64,000 nucleotides of DNA from Pythium myriotylum (lineage: Eukaryota; Oomycota; Peronosporomycetes; Pythiales; Pythiaceae): positions 1,240,001-1,304,000 of the forward strand of contig JALJCQ010000017.1 of NCBI GenBank assembly GCA_023091665.1, given 5' to 3'. A program made the position numbers and the translations under genes. The notes under the pieces were generated by a model. The model ran no database searches. It was not told the DNA's origin and was given only the letters and a program-made list of their open reading frames with translations. Positions 10,401 through 21,778 of the stretch are shown piece by piece (the first letter of the stretch is position 1; the number at the start of each line of letters is the position of its first letter).

Positions 10401-11837
10401 CATGAGATCAAACTTGGCTGTCTCATGGGGTAACTCCAAGTCCGCCATTACCATAGCACTGTCCTCTTCTGGCGACGAGCCATTTTCCCAGGCAAACATG
10501 ACCTGGAACAGAGGATTTCGAGACGTTGTGCGGTCAAAGTGAACGTGTTCGAGGATCTTCTGGAGGGGAACGTCCATGTGACTGAACCCACTCACCACAA
10601 CGTCCTTGACTGACAGGAGGAAATCGGCGAAGTCTCCGCGATCCTTCGCCTTGATTCTAAATGGGAGAGTGCAAACAAAATACCCCATCAGACCAGCTAA
10701 CTTCTCGTGGCTTCTGCCAGCAGTTGGGGCGCCGATGACAATATCGTCGCAGTTTGCCACACGGCTGATTAGCATTTGGAAAATCGCCAACGCCCCGATG
10801 AACATGCTCACCCCTTGAGATGCACATAGACCGCTAAAAGACTGTTGGAGCTCCGGTGTCGACTGGAAAACGACTGTTTTCCCTGGACGGCCTCCGTCTC
10901 TACTCCCAGGTTGGATTTGCCGATCGAAAGGGAGTTCCAGCTGCGGGATCTCCTCTCCTGAGAGTTGGCCGATCCAGTATTGAAGTGATTCGGCGAGTAG
11001 TCCAGACTGAAGACGCAGCCTTTGCCAGTAAGAGTAGTCGCGATATGAGACCGTCGCGCTGGCTTCTCGTTCAAGGCGAAGTAGCTCGTCCTGCAGGAGC
11101 TCGTTCTGAGGAGTTTCCTGTTGGAACTTTGTGTAAAAGTACTCAAAATCTCTCCAAAACACGCTGCTGGACTCTGGGTCAGTCACGATATGATGCATGA
11201 CTACCGCAAAAGCCCATTCAGAAGGGAGTTGAGCACAAGTAATTGCGTAAAACCGAATCGGTGCATCGCACGAAAGATCAAAGGGCTTCGATGTGGTTGC
11301 CGCAATCCTGTTCGCGAGGGACTCGTCACTGGCAAAGATAGACTGATCCACTTCAGCGACTTCAATAAGGCCGTGCCTAGCTTTGCAGGGATTGAAATGG
11401 CTCAGCGGCTGGACGCGTTGCCTTGGTTCACCGTACGTGTTGGTGGGGAACACAGTTCGCAGAACCGCGTGCTTGGCGAGAAGTGCAGCACACGTCGCAT
11501 GCAGCGCTGTGGCGTCAAATGGAACCGACCTGGAAACGCGCACGGCGCGAACAATGTTGTAGGCGGTGCTCTGTGGCGCGAGTGTCTGCAGCGTGAACAT
11601 CTGCAGCTGCGAGTAGCTCAGCGCGGTCTCTTGCTCCGCCGGAGCGAGCCCCGGCCGCAACGCCACAGTTCGCTGCAACGCCAACAGCTCGCTCACTTTG
11701 GCGACAGCGCGCTCCATGGTGGCAAAGCGACGGAGTTGCGACGCGCTGAGCGGCTCGCCCAGCAGGAGCAGCAGCGCGTGCACGGCGTGGTCGAGCTTGT
11801 CCTCATCGAGCGCTTGGGCGAGAGAGACTGCAGTCAT
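7428..11837 (-). CDS. Single-module non-ribosomal peptide synthetase (C-A-T-TE)
   Basis: 1469 residues with no intron needed. Domain order: condensation (about 70-530; HHIVTD at 215-220, with Pro instead of Gly after the active-site Asp); adenylation (about 560-1100; core motif LFTSGSTGKPKG near 725, NEYGPTE at 875, YKTGD at 983, NGKLDL at 1089); thiolation (GGNSLSAIRV, phosphopantetheine Ser at about 1160); thioesterase (nucleophile in GGFSFGC, Ser ~1295; likely catalytic His in EGQHLTM near the end). By alignment with GrsA the binding-pocket Asp for the substrate alpha-amine is present (LDGSL) and the A10 Lys is Lys1091; the amino acid cannot be predicted reliably. All catalytic motifs look intact, so the enzyme should be active. 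An upstream-module C domain normally joins two residues, so it may act on a free acyl or aminoacyl substrate or with a partner. No tailoring, transport or phosphopantetheinyl-transferase gene is beside it. Confidence 0.95.
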   Translation of the reverse strand: MTAVSLAQALDEDKLDHAVHALLLLLGEPLSASQLRRFATMERAVAKVSELLALQRTVALRPGLAPAEQETALSYSQLQMFTLQTLAPQSTAYNIVRAVRVSRSVPFDATALHATCAALLAKHAVLRTVFPTNTYGEPRQRVQPLSHFNPCKARHGLIEVAEVDQSIFASDESLANRIAATTSKPFDLSCDAPIRFYAITCAQLPSEWAFAVVMHHIVTDPESSSVFWRDFEYFYTKFQQETPQNELLQDELLRLEREASATVSYRDYSYWQRLRLQSGLLAESLQYWIGQLSGEEIPQLELPFDRQIQPGSRDGGRPGKTVVFQSTPELQQSFSGLCASQGVSMFIGALAIFQMLISRVANCDDIVIGAPTAGRSHEKLAGLMGYFVCTLPFRIKAKDRGDFADFLLSVKDVVVSGFSHMDVPLQKILEHVHFDRTTSRNPLFQVMFAWENGSSPEEDSAMVMADLELPHETAKFDLMLSMRYGQNAAGQKVLEGTFEYPVDAFDRSTIERFGQYFLELVSQVTQQPKGVPLSDIQMIPAAERLQMLRGWGSPAVPLTTEKTPGFLDECLLKQVQRTPDNVALRFEGETWTYKHLWHRSSQVAAALHTHGATNQQLHGFRVGLFLDRGLDSIASIFGVLQVRAIFIPLDPEFPIDRIQYMLENSQAEVVITQRHLVSKLKDLLSRSSRHDFIRILVCEDTYDLDANHILRHDDMSPTHTTAYILFTSGSTGKPKGVMVSHANLLTTLKWTVREYDVVPEDIFLQSTSSTLDGSLTQLFSPLIAGASALITKKNGLHDLNYISGLITQHHVTLCVFVPSYFAMLIDFMGEFPQHVKHVVLAGEVFPTALASKFYKKHTRLCEVSKELVSPTCLVNEYGPTEASVTSTFFRFPCELARIRPEIKNLQSIPIGRGVDDHYLVVLDKYKRLVPVNVPGELYVGGRGVAQGYWGRADLTENSFHHEELAWLHTSGEIVEIKEELRWYKTGDLVKWLPCGELLFLGRADSQVKLRGMRIELQEVRNVLLQCAQVKDAEVLVVDQRLVAYAILASAFSSAKIEATKLREQLGCRLPVHMIPHEIIIVDAWPRTPNGKLDLRALAQVEAPADETPTDQQHGDMHDVDSSKRPSFVVDILKQAWREVLKVNDDPALMRGSFFELGGNSLSAIRVISLVKPHGIALKLKSFFKCRNLLEMASACVSTLAAEVCSQQKNTMIPLNWKPWTDSSSPSDTSPLFLIHCADGTVWKMMELARRLPFPVYGLQATHGGKVGSVEELAAAYWEEIKAVQRVGPYRIGGFSFGCRIAHAVAVLGRQEGAIFRPLTLLDGVPFHYQDRRDRAQSKDASPEEPEDAEDNVTEYVARALGYKPGTQQPLDARDPERDLFDQLVTNYASHCHLDSLYRPCASLRKSEEPIEANLFKTSHWDVDAVAYRSLGVDMEVIPVEGQHLTMLRAPHVESVARAVVAAAQLGLST

Positions 11838-12412
11838 GGTCGCGTCGTCGCAAGTTGGCGAGTGATCTCAGGCGAGGACTGGCAGCGCAGAGTCGCCCTT
11901 CAAGTGGCGGAAAGGCGCGCTGCCCTCGGTCCAAGTTCTCTCCGTCGCAGAGGATGTGCCGCTACGTACGTGGCGTCATGTTCAGAACAAGAGCGGCAGC
12001 CAGACGAGACCCTGAAAATCAACCAATTAAAAGTGTTAGATAGAATTATTAGCCAATGAAATTGCCGTAGCTTCTCACTTCAATGTCGAGGAGCGAGTGA
12101 GAGGCTGCAGGAATAGGACGTTATGTGTGCGAGGATGCGTGGCTCGCGATACGATACAACACAGAAAGCTCACCGAAGGTTTTGCCCACTGCGACATTCT
12201 AAAGATAGATAGATAGAGAAATGCAGACAAGATCGGTCTCGTGCGATCGAGCGCACGCAGTTGAAGATCGCGATTCTCCCCAGAAGTTGGTGAATCTTAC
12301 GGCTATTCACAGCGATGCTTTCCGCCGTTGTCTTCATGTTCATATGTCAGGGTGCGGGAATATGGACCGCATCACCACGACACCACTGCCCGAAACCTGG
12401 TGCCCTCTTTCT
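11838..12412. other. Intergenic, NRPS upstream region
   Basis: 575 bases upstream of the NRPS and downstream of GDP-L-fucose synthase. A short AGAT tetranucleotide run lies at 12203-12216. The open frame on the plus strand here is an antisense continuation from inside the NRPS and has no coding character. No other gene is seen; NRPS promoter elements should be here. Confidence 0.5.
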
Positions 12413-13435
<1,023 letters not shown>

Positions 13436-13578
13436 TTAACGTCTAGTTTCGTGTGGCCCACACCACTTTGAAGGACACATCGACAAAATGGCTACACTTG
13501 TTCGCCAAGAGCTACTCAAGTTCGTCACCAGCAAAATGACCTTCAATTGGGCCTTGCGATTGTTCTACTAATACACGA

Positions 13579-15882
13579 CTACGTCGGAACCTCATACAGC
13601 ACCACATTCTTCCGTGGCTCTGGCTCCGGCAGGGCCTCGAAGATACTCAGTTTCCGCCGCGGCGGCTGCTCCTGGGTCTGGAACTGAGCAAAAAGCATGT
13701 TGGCCCGCGAGTCTCGGCGGGGCTTCCACGCTTCAGCTGTCGCTGGCGCCGAGATGGACCGCCTATTGAGTGGAGGGGGTAAAAACTCCGGCTCGGAGGT
13801 ATCCTCGGAGGTCTCGTCAGGCTCTCCGTCATCTGAGAACGACGATGGCGAGCTCGGCTGGAATGCCTCAGGCAACACGGAATCGCTCGGCATGCTCATG
13901 AGGAAATCGTCCACGAGGTCTTCGGCAATGCGGCTCGAACGTGACGGATTCCACTCGCTCTCTCGCATAATCGGCGCCGATGAAGGACGCGCGAGCTTGC
14001 GGGGAAGGTGCTGGCTCGTGACTGTATAACGAGGCAGAACCTTGCCGGCTACATCACCGCGCTCGGCCTCCTCGTCCTCGTCGAAATCGTACGAATCAGA
14101 CTGCATGAGATCGACGGATGATTGGTTGCGCAGACGAGCTCGCGAATGTTCCTGAACGCAGTGAGCACACACTCGCGCTTTAATACCCCCGTCACGATCG
14201 ACTGCAGTCTCGAGCCCTTTGTTAGGCCTCGATGCCCAAGCTACGAGCGCAGGCGAGAACTCCCACGTATTGCAGCACGTATTGCAGACGACGCGCTCGC
14301 ACACTCGGCACGGCTCGAGCACTCGTCTTGAGAACCGAGAGGCACGGAATTGGCATCGTTCGCACTTGCTACGGTGACTGTCGCTGCTCTTGTCGAGTTT
14401 CGGCTTCCAAAGTAAATGCTCCGCCTTGAGCAGTCGTGTCTTCCAGAGCAGCTCACTGAGGGGCTCAATATTCATAAGTCGCTTTAGAACGAGCTGTCGG
14501 TGCTGACCTGCGCTCAAGTGGCCGGCGAAGTCCATCTCGAGTGTGTTGGAGACGTCCAGGACACCGGGCTCATCGCTTTCGACGACTACGAGTCCGCTCT
14601 GGATCACGAGTGCACGCACGAATGGACTCACTAGCCTCTTCTCAACGCTCGAGACATCCGCGAGGTCCACGGAATGAGACAAGTGCACAAAACCTCGACG
14701 AGAGCGACCCCCGCCGACGGTCTCGAACTCGCTCTGACGCTCGAGCACAATGAGGTCGCGGTCGCGGCTGAGTTTGTTCGGCATGTGCTGGACCCACCAG
14801 TTGATCCCCATCCACTCGGTCGGCCTCTTGGTCCGTCGCAGGCGCCGACGGCTGCTCTTAGCCGTGCTGGCGACGCTTCTCGCGCCCTGCGTATGGTGAT
14901 ACGGGTTCATGGGGCCGTTGCGGTCGCTATGGAGCCGGAAATCTTCCTCCTCAGGCTCCATCTCGACCATTACGATGCCTCCGACATCTCCTTCGTCGCC
15001 AGAAACCTCGTCGTGATTGTACATCGAGCGTGGCGGCGAGCGCCAAAGCAGTTTGCAGTTGACGGTCTCGGGGTGCATGGCGTTCTGGCTGTCCAGGTAC
15101 CTGTCAGGTACGTTCTCGTCGCGTAGCAGCAGCTCCATCACTTCCTCGACCGTGCCGTTAACCTGCCAATGGGCTGTGTATCTCTTCACGGCGTTCTTCT
15201 TGATGCGACCGGAGGCACCACCGCCACCGATTCCTGGCTTCTCGAACACGCGCACGCCCTTGGCTGTCGCGACCTCGTTCCCGACGGCGACGTGGCGCCG
15301 CAGACTGCCGTTGCGGTTGTGGAGCAAGTCGAGGGCCTGTACCTGTTCCATGATGAGCTCGCGTGTCATCCGCGCCGCATCTTTCCGAATCGCGCGTTCC
15401 TGCACGGGCGGAAGCCGCAGCTGCGCCTCCTGTGGCTTCTTCGATCGCTGGCCACTACGAGACATGGTGTCGCCCGAGGCGTTGGAGGACGGCGTCGGCA
15501 GTAGCGCGTCGGCGTCGATGGCGTCGGCGCCCGTGCTGTCATACTGGTAGAAGGACGACGAGAGCGTCGACATGGAGCTGACGGTCGACGCGTAGAGCAG
15601 TGGCACGGAGGAGCGCGGCTTGCCCGGGTCGCTCTCGTTCGAGAGCGATCGCACTCGCCCCTGTCGGCCGCTACCGGGGTTCGAATCTTTGCGCACCATG
15701 AACTCGCTGTGCATCGAAGGGCGAATGCGCGATGAGCCGCGGAAGCTGGCGAGATCGTCGAGCGCCATGGCGCGGCTGCCTCGCAGCGATCGCATCTCCG
15801 TGCGGTTCGCCATTTCTGCCGTGAAGAGATCACTTGGCGAACTGGCCCCATGGCCCACGTCCTCGCCGAGACGCCCGTCCAT
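13579..15882 (-). CDS. START-domain protein with FYVE-like zinc finger
   Basis: 767 residues from the ATG at 15882; the frame continues upstream to an ATG at 16218, but those 112 residues look like translated leader. The middle has a START-like lipid-transfer region: KRYTAHWQVNGTVEEVMELL near its start, later WWVQHMPNKLSRDRDLIVLE and FVHLSHSVDLADV. This is followed by a zinc-binding cluster of the FYVE type: CERCQF, then CRVCERVVCNTCC, then ARVCAHC. The canonical R(R/K)HHCR motif of PI3P-binding FYVE fingers is replaced (SRRVLEPCRVC), so phosphoinositide binding is doubtful. The C-terminal ~200 residues are acidic, Ser/Pro-rich and disordered. START-FYVE combinations form an expanded family in oomycetes; ligand and location are unknown, probably lipid traffic or membrane targeting. 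Confidence 0.82.
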   Translation of the reverse strand: MDGRLGEDVGHGASSPSDLFTAEMANRTEMRSLRGSRAMALDDLASFRGSSRIRPSMHSEFMVRKDSNPGSGRQGRVRSLSNESDPGKPRSSVPLLYASTVSSMSTLSSSFYQYDSTGADAIDADALLPTPSSNASGDTMSRSGQRSKKPQEAQLRLPPVQERAIRKDAARMTRELIMEQVQALDLLHNRNGSLRRHVAVGNEVATAKGVRVFEKPGIGGGGASGRIKKNAVKRYTAHWQVNGTVEEVMELLLRDENVPDRYLDSQNAMHPETVNCKLLWRSPPRSMYNHDEVSGDEGDVGGIVMVEMEPEEEDFRLHSDRNGPMNPYHHTQGARSVASTAKSSRRRLRRTKRPTEWMGINWWVQHMPNKLSRDRDLIVLERQSEFETVGGGRSRRGFVHLSHSVDLADVSSVEKRLVSPFVRALVIQSGLVVVESDEPGVLDVSNTLEMDFAGHLSAGQHRQLVLKRLMNIEPLSELLWKTRLLKAEHLLWKPKLDKSSDSHRSKCERCQFRASRFSRRVLEPCRVCERVVCNTCCNTWEFSPALVAWASRPNKGLETAVDRDGGIKARVCAHCVQEHSRARLRNQSSVDLMQSDSYDFDEDEEAERGDVAGKVLPRYTVTSQHLPRKLARPSSAPIMRESEWNPSRSSRIAEDLVDDFLMSMPSDSVLPEAFQPSSPSSFSDDGEPDETSEDTSEPEFLPPPLNRRSISAPATAEAWKPRRDSRANMLFAQFQTQEQPPRRKLSIFEALPEPEPRKNVVLYEVPT

Positions 15883-17646
15883 CAAGCCACGAGTTGGCCA
15901 AGAAACGAGCCACGGGGGAATGTAAAGGCTCGGTTTTGTGTGCCCAAAGGCGGGTTGGCGCGATCTGGTCGCTGCAGGAAAGCAGAGAGAGCTGTGGGAA
16001 AGCCTCGGCACATCACTGCCCGGCGGGTGACTGTCAGTCGCGTGAGTGAACGCCAGTAGCACGGACTGGCCACTGCGAGCGACGCAGACGTGAACCTCAT
16101 CCACGGACCGTGTTACCAACGAGCGAGCTCTGCTCTCGCGAGTCGAGCCCCACCGAGCCGAGGCGACTGACCGCAGACTCTCTTTCACTACCAAGCAACT
16201 CACGCCAGCCCAGCTCATGGCTCACGCGACTGAGTTTGCGCATGGCTATGTTGGACGGCCGTGACCCACACTGGCTCGAGATCACTGATCGTCCGGAGCG
16301 GCACCGCGTGAAGGCTGAGGACACTCGTCCATGCCCAAGCGTCTTCGCTCGAGGCCAAGGTTCCCACACGTGGGAACAGTTTCTCATCCTGGATAACTAC
16401 CGGACTGGTCGTACCGCCGCGATTCGCGTCAGGGATTCGTCAATGTCCGGATGTTGGCGAGTACGTGGAATCGAGCCTCCGCGACGAAGGAAGAGTGGGC
16501 TCCCGCTCTTTTACGTGTGGGCGCGCGCATCTTTGGGGAAGCTTTTCGCGCCGTCCGTGCCGACACAGTAATGAAGAAGAGGCTCTTGCAGCTCAGACAG
16601 TTTGCCTTTTGCTGGGCGTCTGTCACTGTAGGCCTGCAGTGTAGAGGTGCACGGGCTTCTACGGTCGTCTCGATCAGTCACGCAGCTGCCAGATGAAGAG
16701 CTCTCCATAGCAGACGGGAACGCCGTGCTTCTTCTCCACGTTGACAAGGGTTGCGGAGGAGACCATCTTGCTCGAGGCAGTCTCAGTTGCACTGAACACC
16801 CGAGATCTGGACGATCAGGTTTGGGGCGGAGCCCGAGTCGCCAAAGAGTTCTTCGCACGGCTCTGTCGGACGGGCGTCACCCAGAAGGGTCCTACACTGG
16901 CTCCAGATCGTGTGGAAGACCAGGGTGGCGGGGCTGAGTGCCAGAGCAATTACTTGGTGATCTGCTCATGATGGATTCGTTCGCTTGACACGACTCCTTC
17001 AAAGAACTTCGCGAGTCAGCCTTCTTCATGGATGACAAGAATCCGGTTTTACGTACACCCTCACGCGAAGGCTACACACAGAAGTTATTGACAGGTCGCT
17101 GCTCTATCCACCTGCATTCGCTCGGATGCAGTGAAACAAGATGAATGAGCTCGCTCTTCTACACCACCCTAGGTGTAGTGGGACTCTGCAAATCACTGTC
17201 GACACGGGAAAGAAAATGGCGCTTCGTTCGAGATACCGCTTCAAGTTGAGGAGACACAGACGTTAGTACAATCAAGTGCTGCTAAGGTACCACCGACTCC
17301 TTCGAACTTGGTACAGTACTGTACTGTACACAATGCACTTTGTGTAACGAAGTGGACTGTCCCCATGGATAGCAGTGACCGATCACTGATTCTGAATGTT
17401 CCACCCTGTTGTTGATTGACTTGAACTTCCTCTGAATGGATTCCAGAAGAACGGTCATTTACATTCCCGTGACGAATACGTCTTCAGGAATAACTTCAGC
17501 GTGAAAGAAGAGTCTGGGTTACAAACTTTTCAATACGGGTCCATATGCTCTTGTCTCCGAAAGACTCCCACCTTTCCTAGCCCCCGCGAACAACCGAACG
17601 AACTAGAACCTGGCTACTACTTCCACTTAATTCATCTTCGAATGAA
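15883..17646. other. Gene-poor stretch between the START/FYVE and VPS35L genes
   Basis: About 1.76 kb, the longest gene-free stretch in a dense window. The first 336 bases continue the START/FYVE frame and may be its leader. Short overlapping frames at 16110-16937 show no recognisable protein. A perfect 14-bp palindrome (GTACAGTACTGTAC) is at 17311-17324, and a CTACACC..GGTGTAG hairpin (7-bp stem) is at 17159-17178. Nothing resembling tRNA, rRNA or a transposase was found. Confidence 0.5.
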
Positions 17647-20600
17647 TTAGGCAGGAGACGTGAACGTTTCTAGACTCGTCTCAAACGCGTCCAACGCTTG
17701 GCGACCCGAGATTGAGAACAACGAAGCTTTCTTCTTTTGCAAGAACTGCACATACTCAGTGAGCTCATCGACGAGTTTCGCGAATCTCAAATTCAGGGAC
17801 TCGGCCATCTCCTTTCTCTTCTCCGTCTGCTGTTCCGACATATTCGCCACAAGCTGGAGTTTTCCGTGTGCGAACGCGAAGCATTTCCGTAGCAACACTG
17901 CCCCGCTTCGCGAGCGGACTGATCGGTGGCGCCCAGACTCTGCGGCTGGCCCCTCGGATGAACCCTCGATTGTGGTATGGTCATCAAACGCCAAGTACGG
18001 ATAAATCGCAGACGCCAGCTCTATAAGAAGCTCAGTCTGCGTCGCTGCAGACTCCCACTGGCTCGTTAGTCCAGTGACCACGTCCGAGATTGCCTCGATT
18101 TCTCGTACAACTTGATCCACCATTGAGCTGAACATTCTCTGCGCCTCTTGCTGGAAGAAATCATCGCCTCCGTACAAGACATCGTTCGAGTCAATTCCAT
18201 CGATGTGGAAGACGAATCGAGTTTGGCCCCACATGGCATACAACTCACTCAACTTGACGAGGATCCGGCATTTCGACGCAATAGCAGAGCGAATTGCGTT
18301 GTTAGGTAGGCTGGATGAAAGTGGAATCCATGCCATGCGCTCCAACAAGCCTTTCCGCAGTGCTTCGACAAAGTAGAATGGTGCATCATCAGTTGAAGAT
18401 GGAGCATATGCTACAACCGCAACCAACTCTGTGATAGTTCGTACCACTGAACCGGCTTCTCCTTCATTCAGCTCTTCAGTATCAACCGGTGGCAAGTCAC
18501 CGCATGCAACAGCTTGAGTGTAGTCTAGATCGGCGATCACGACGATGGCTGACTTGATGAATGCCTCCATTTGCGGCAAGCAATTGGTGTGAAGAGCAGC
18601 TTTGGCGCATAGAACTAGCAGTTCTAACCTCATGAAGGGAAGTGAAATTGACGGGATCGTGATGTGCGTGTAGGCAAGACAGGACTTTATGAAATCGCGT
18701 CGGCGATCGATGGAGTTGATGCTGCTCTTCTCTTTGCATGCTTGCATACGCCCATGAACTCGCATCGCGAGAGCAATCACGTACTTGGTCAAGTATACTT
18801 TAATTGGTTCAAGCTTGTAGAAAGCACTGCGGCAGTCGATGTACAGCATCAGCAATGCCTCTTCTTCTTCTTGGAGCTGTGCGTCAGTTACTGGGGCGGT
18901 AAGAGACATACTCTTGGATGGCGCATTCTTTGCGTATCCTAGCCGAGAAATGAAGGCCACGATGTCTTTCGTTGCCTCATTTCTCTCAGGAGTCGTACTA
19001 AGAGAATCAAGGGAATCGTGGACACGACAACAAATCACGAATAGAGTATGAGCGACCGCAGCTTCTGGCCCAACAACATGAAGCCGCAGGTTTCCAAAAT
19101 TGTTTCGCTTCGAATTTCCAGAGCTGTTGGCCGTGACAAATGCTTGAAGAACCTTTTTCGCAACCCCAACACTCGCCTCGCGGCGAAACATCCCCATCAA
19201 ACTGAGAAACTCGCCTGAAGGAATGAGTCGTGTGAAGAAATCTGTGTGCTGCTGTGCTCCATGGACAACATTTTCAATGAACGCGCCGAGAAGATTGTAC
19301 ACTTTTGGAGTCAGTTCTTCTGGCGTGGCCGAGTTGAGGTGCCGCATAACATCCTTCAACAATATTGTGGCCTCTCGATGGGCATAGTGGGCGACGATAA
19401 GCTTCATGTACGCCGCCGCGCACTCCATATAAGCTTCAATGTCTTCTTGAGCTGTAATTGAGCTCCATACTTCGTTGAGGAATCGAAGTTTTGCCTCCTT
19501 GATTCCACGGCAGACAAATGGTGTGTGACTCAGCTGGATAGCTAGGACACTGTATAGATGGCATTTCGAGTATTGGGAAGGAGACGCTGTTCGCATGAGG
19601 TGAAATATCTCCAACGGATTGGCTGCGTAGCTTGAGGCACCAAAAGATTCACAAAGGTGCTTCAGGACCATCGAGTTGTCCGAGTACTCTTTGTACTGCT
19701 CAAGGAGTGTGTCAAAAACATCAGGGTTTGCGCCATGGGCGGTGCACTTCATCAACCACTCGACCGCCGGAGAGTGCAGCGCAAAATATTCGTTGTTTTG
19801 AAGCTTTTGATCCTCGAGGAACTTCACGAGCTTGCCTTGATCTTGATATTGCTGAAATGCGAAGAAATAGTCGAAAAGGCTGCTGAGCACTGCAGTCTTT
19901 TCATTGGGACTCACTAGTTCTGTACTCGCGAGGGCAAGGTAAAGACGAGTATATAGGGCGACCATGGGTTCGCCAACACCTCTGTCAAAGTAAGGGTAAT
20001 GCCCATAATATCAGCAACCACAGATTATCCTCTGGATGTAGAAGCACGTACTTGATCATGTTGGACAAGCGTGCGACGATCTGTGGAAACTCACCATCTC
20101 CGAGAAATCGGTAGCTCTTGAGCAGCGCGATTTCAATGTATATGCGTGGTAGCAGCTCACGAATGCATGCAGTCTTGTAGAACCAATTCCGACAGGTTTC
20201 TTTTGCGTGGATATTGACCTCATCACTCGTGAACTTCTCTCCAAGCGGAGTAGAAAGCGGCTGCCCATTCTCGTCCTCTGATGCTCTTGCTTTGATTCGT
20301 TCAAATACGAGCCCACCAAATTCATCGAGCACATCACTTACAAGAACGAACGCAAGAGGGTACAGTTGTGGCGCAGAAGAAGTGTCACTGAGCTGCTTGA
20401 CACACTTGATTGCTATGCGGAGGGCTTGGACCTTCTGATTCTGCTGCCATGCTTTAACCAAATCAGCCTGCATCTGCTTGATTCGACGGACATATTCTTG
20501 CTGAGTGATCTCGACTGTCTTAGTTCGACCACTTGAGGATCCGGACGATGTCGTTGACGACTGACGCCGCTCGAGCTGTTCCAAACGTGCACGTGACTTT

Positions 20601-21401
20601 CGAACGACTCCAGCATCGTCGGCAGACATGACTGGCCCGTCATCCTCTCGTCGCTGATACTCCGATGCAGACGAGTGAGAAAGCTCACCTGAAGGTTCAA
20701 TGCGCGAGATAAGTTACACTGTTCAATCTCAGTTCAGACAGATAAGTACAACCTTCGATATCGTTAGTCTCCAGCATACTCTACGGGCGACAGAAATCTG
20801 TTAGCAACGAGGGGACACAATCTGGTCGATGGAGTTTGGTTACCGCTTTAATTGTAAACGTTTCGTCCGATAGCTTCGCCAACACGCGGTCTTTGTGGGC
20901 CGTCCACAAATGCTTTATCGTGCCTTCTTGAATACTAAATGATGCTGTCATCGCGAGCTTCGAATCATTTTTGGATGCAGATTTCTGTGGCAGAGCAATG
21001 GAGTTCGGATCTGGGGACAACCCCATCGCAAACGCGCCGAGTGGGTCCAGTTCGCCTTCTTCTAAAGCGACAACCTCGGTGGCGCCCACAATCTTTCCGG
21101 CAACCGTCTTTGATGGTGTCGTCAGCGAGTCTGAACTAAAAGACACGCGGCCTTGTGTTGCAGGCAGTGCTACCTCTACCGGTGGAGCTTCTTCTGCAGT
21201 TGCCGTTGGCTCCTTCTCTGCGCTGGTCAGCGGATGAAGCTTCTCTGGATCAATCGGTGTGACAACGAGATCATTCTCTCTCAGCGGCAGCACGCGCGTC
21301 GTGACTCGCCATTTCGGCGTTGCGTTTACGTCACCGCCTGTCTCTTGCGACGCGTCGGCTTCTCCTCCGCGACGCCGCACGGCTTCGCCAGCGCTTCCCA
21401 T
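17647..21401 (-). CDS. VPS35L: VPS35L, scaffold of the retriever endosomal recycling complex
   Basis: Four exons on the minus strand: 21401-20844, 20780-20753, 20688-20052 and 19981-17647. Introns are 63, 64 and 70 nt and all phases agree, giving 1185 residues (human ~960). Exon 1 gives WTAHKDRVLAKL, matching the conserved WTNKRGEILARY block of VPS35L. Exon 3 holds KSRARLEQLE, KAWQQNQKVQALRIAIKC, QLSDTSSAPQLYP and ETCRNWFYKTACIRELLPR. The exon 3/4 junction restores MIKGVGEPMVALYTRLYLA, and HIDGIDSNDVLYGGD lies near the C-terminus. Family role: with VPS26C and VPS29 it retrieves membrane cargo from endosomes, working with the CCC complex. Exon 2 is a 28-nt microexon inferred only from phase and splice sites. 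The first ATG is 21401; homologs also have disordered N-termini. Divergent from Nup54. Confidence 0.9.
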
Positions 21402-21778
21402 GGTCGGGCTTTGCTTCGACTTTTCCTGCTTCAAGATCTGGAGGGCAAGCCGAACGAACTTAGTGGGCTCGCGAGTGCGTACTTATAAAGCGTACTTACC
21501 GCGGATTGGGTGATGCGTACCTAGGCAGCCATTTTGGTTGGGGAGCGGGGAAAAGCGCGCGGAGCCTCGACTCGGAGGCGCCATTTGACAGCCGCGGCGA
21601 CGGCAACCGCACGAAGCAGCCGCGAAGGGCGACAACTCAAGCGCCAGCAGAAAGAGCGTTCGGTTTCGTGTCCGTCTCCGTGATTCAGAGTGAGTGGTGA
21701 TGTCTCTAGAGTGCTCGACATGATGAGGCGGCAGGTGGGATGCTCATTGTCGGTCGTGACGCTATCTAGTCGTAGGGG
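21402..21778. promoter_or_regulatory. Shared promoter region of VPS35L and Nup54
   Basis: 377 bases between two divergent starts. It holds a GC-rich part near 21530-21640 and an initiator-like GCTCATTGTC at 21742. No independent gene is seen. Confidence 0.5.
21742..21757 (+). promoter_or_regulatory. Initiator-like element of Nup54
   Basis: GCTCATTGTC fits the first half of the oomycete initiator consensus and would start transcription about 33 bases before the Nup54 ATG at 21779. The downstream half is not well conserved. Confidence 0.4.

Noticed and set aside
12203..12216. AGAT repeat as a functional element
   Set aside because: Four units only; an ordinary microsatellite.
16110..16571. 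153-codon plus-strand frame upstream of the START/FYVE gene
   Set aside because: It overlaps the leader of that gene on the other strand, has no recognisable domain and looks like random GC-rich sequence.
17311..17324. 14-bp perfect palindrome as a transposon end or operator
   Set aside because: It is single, with no target duplication, partner repeat or transposase nearby; it is kept only as a note in the desert entry.
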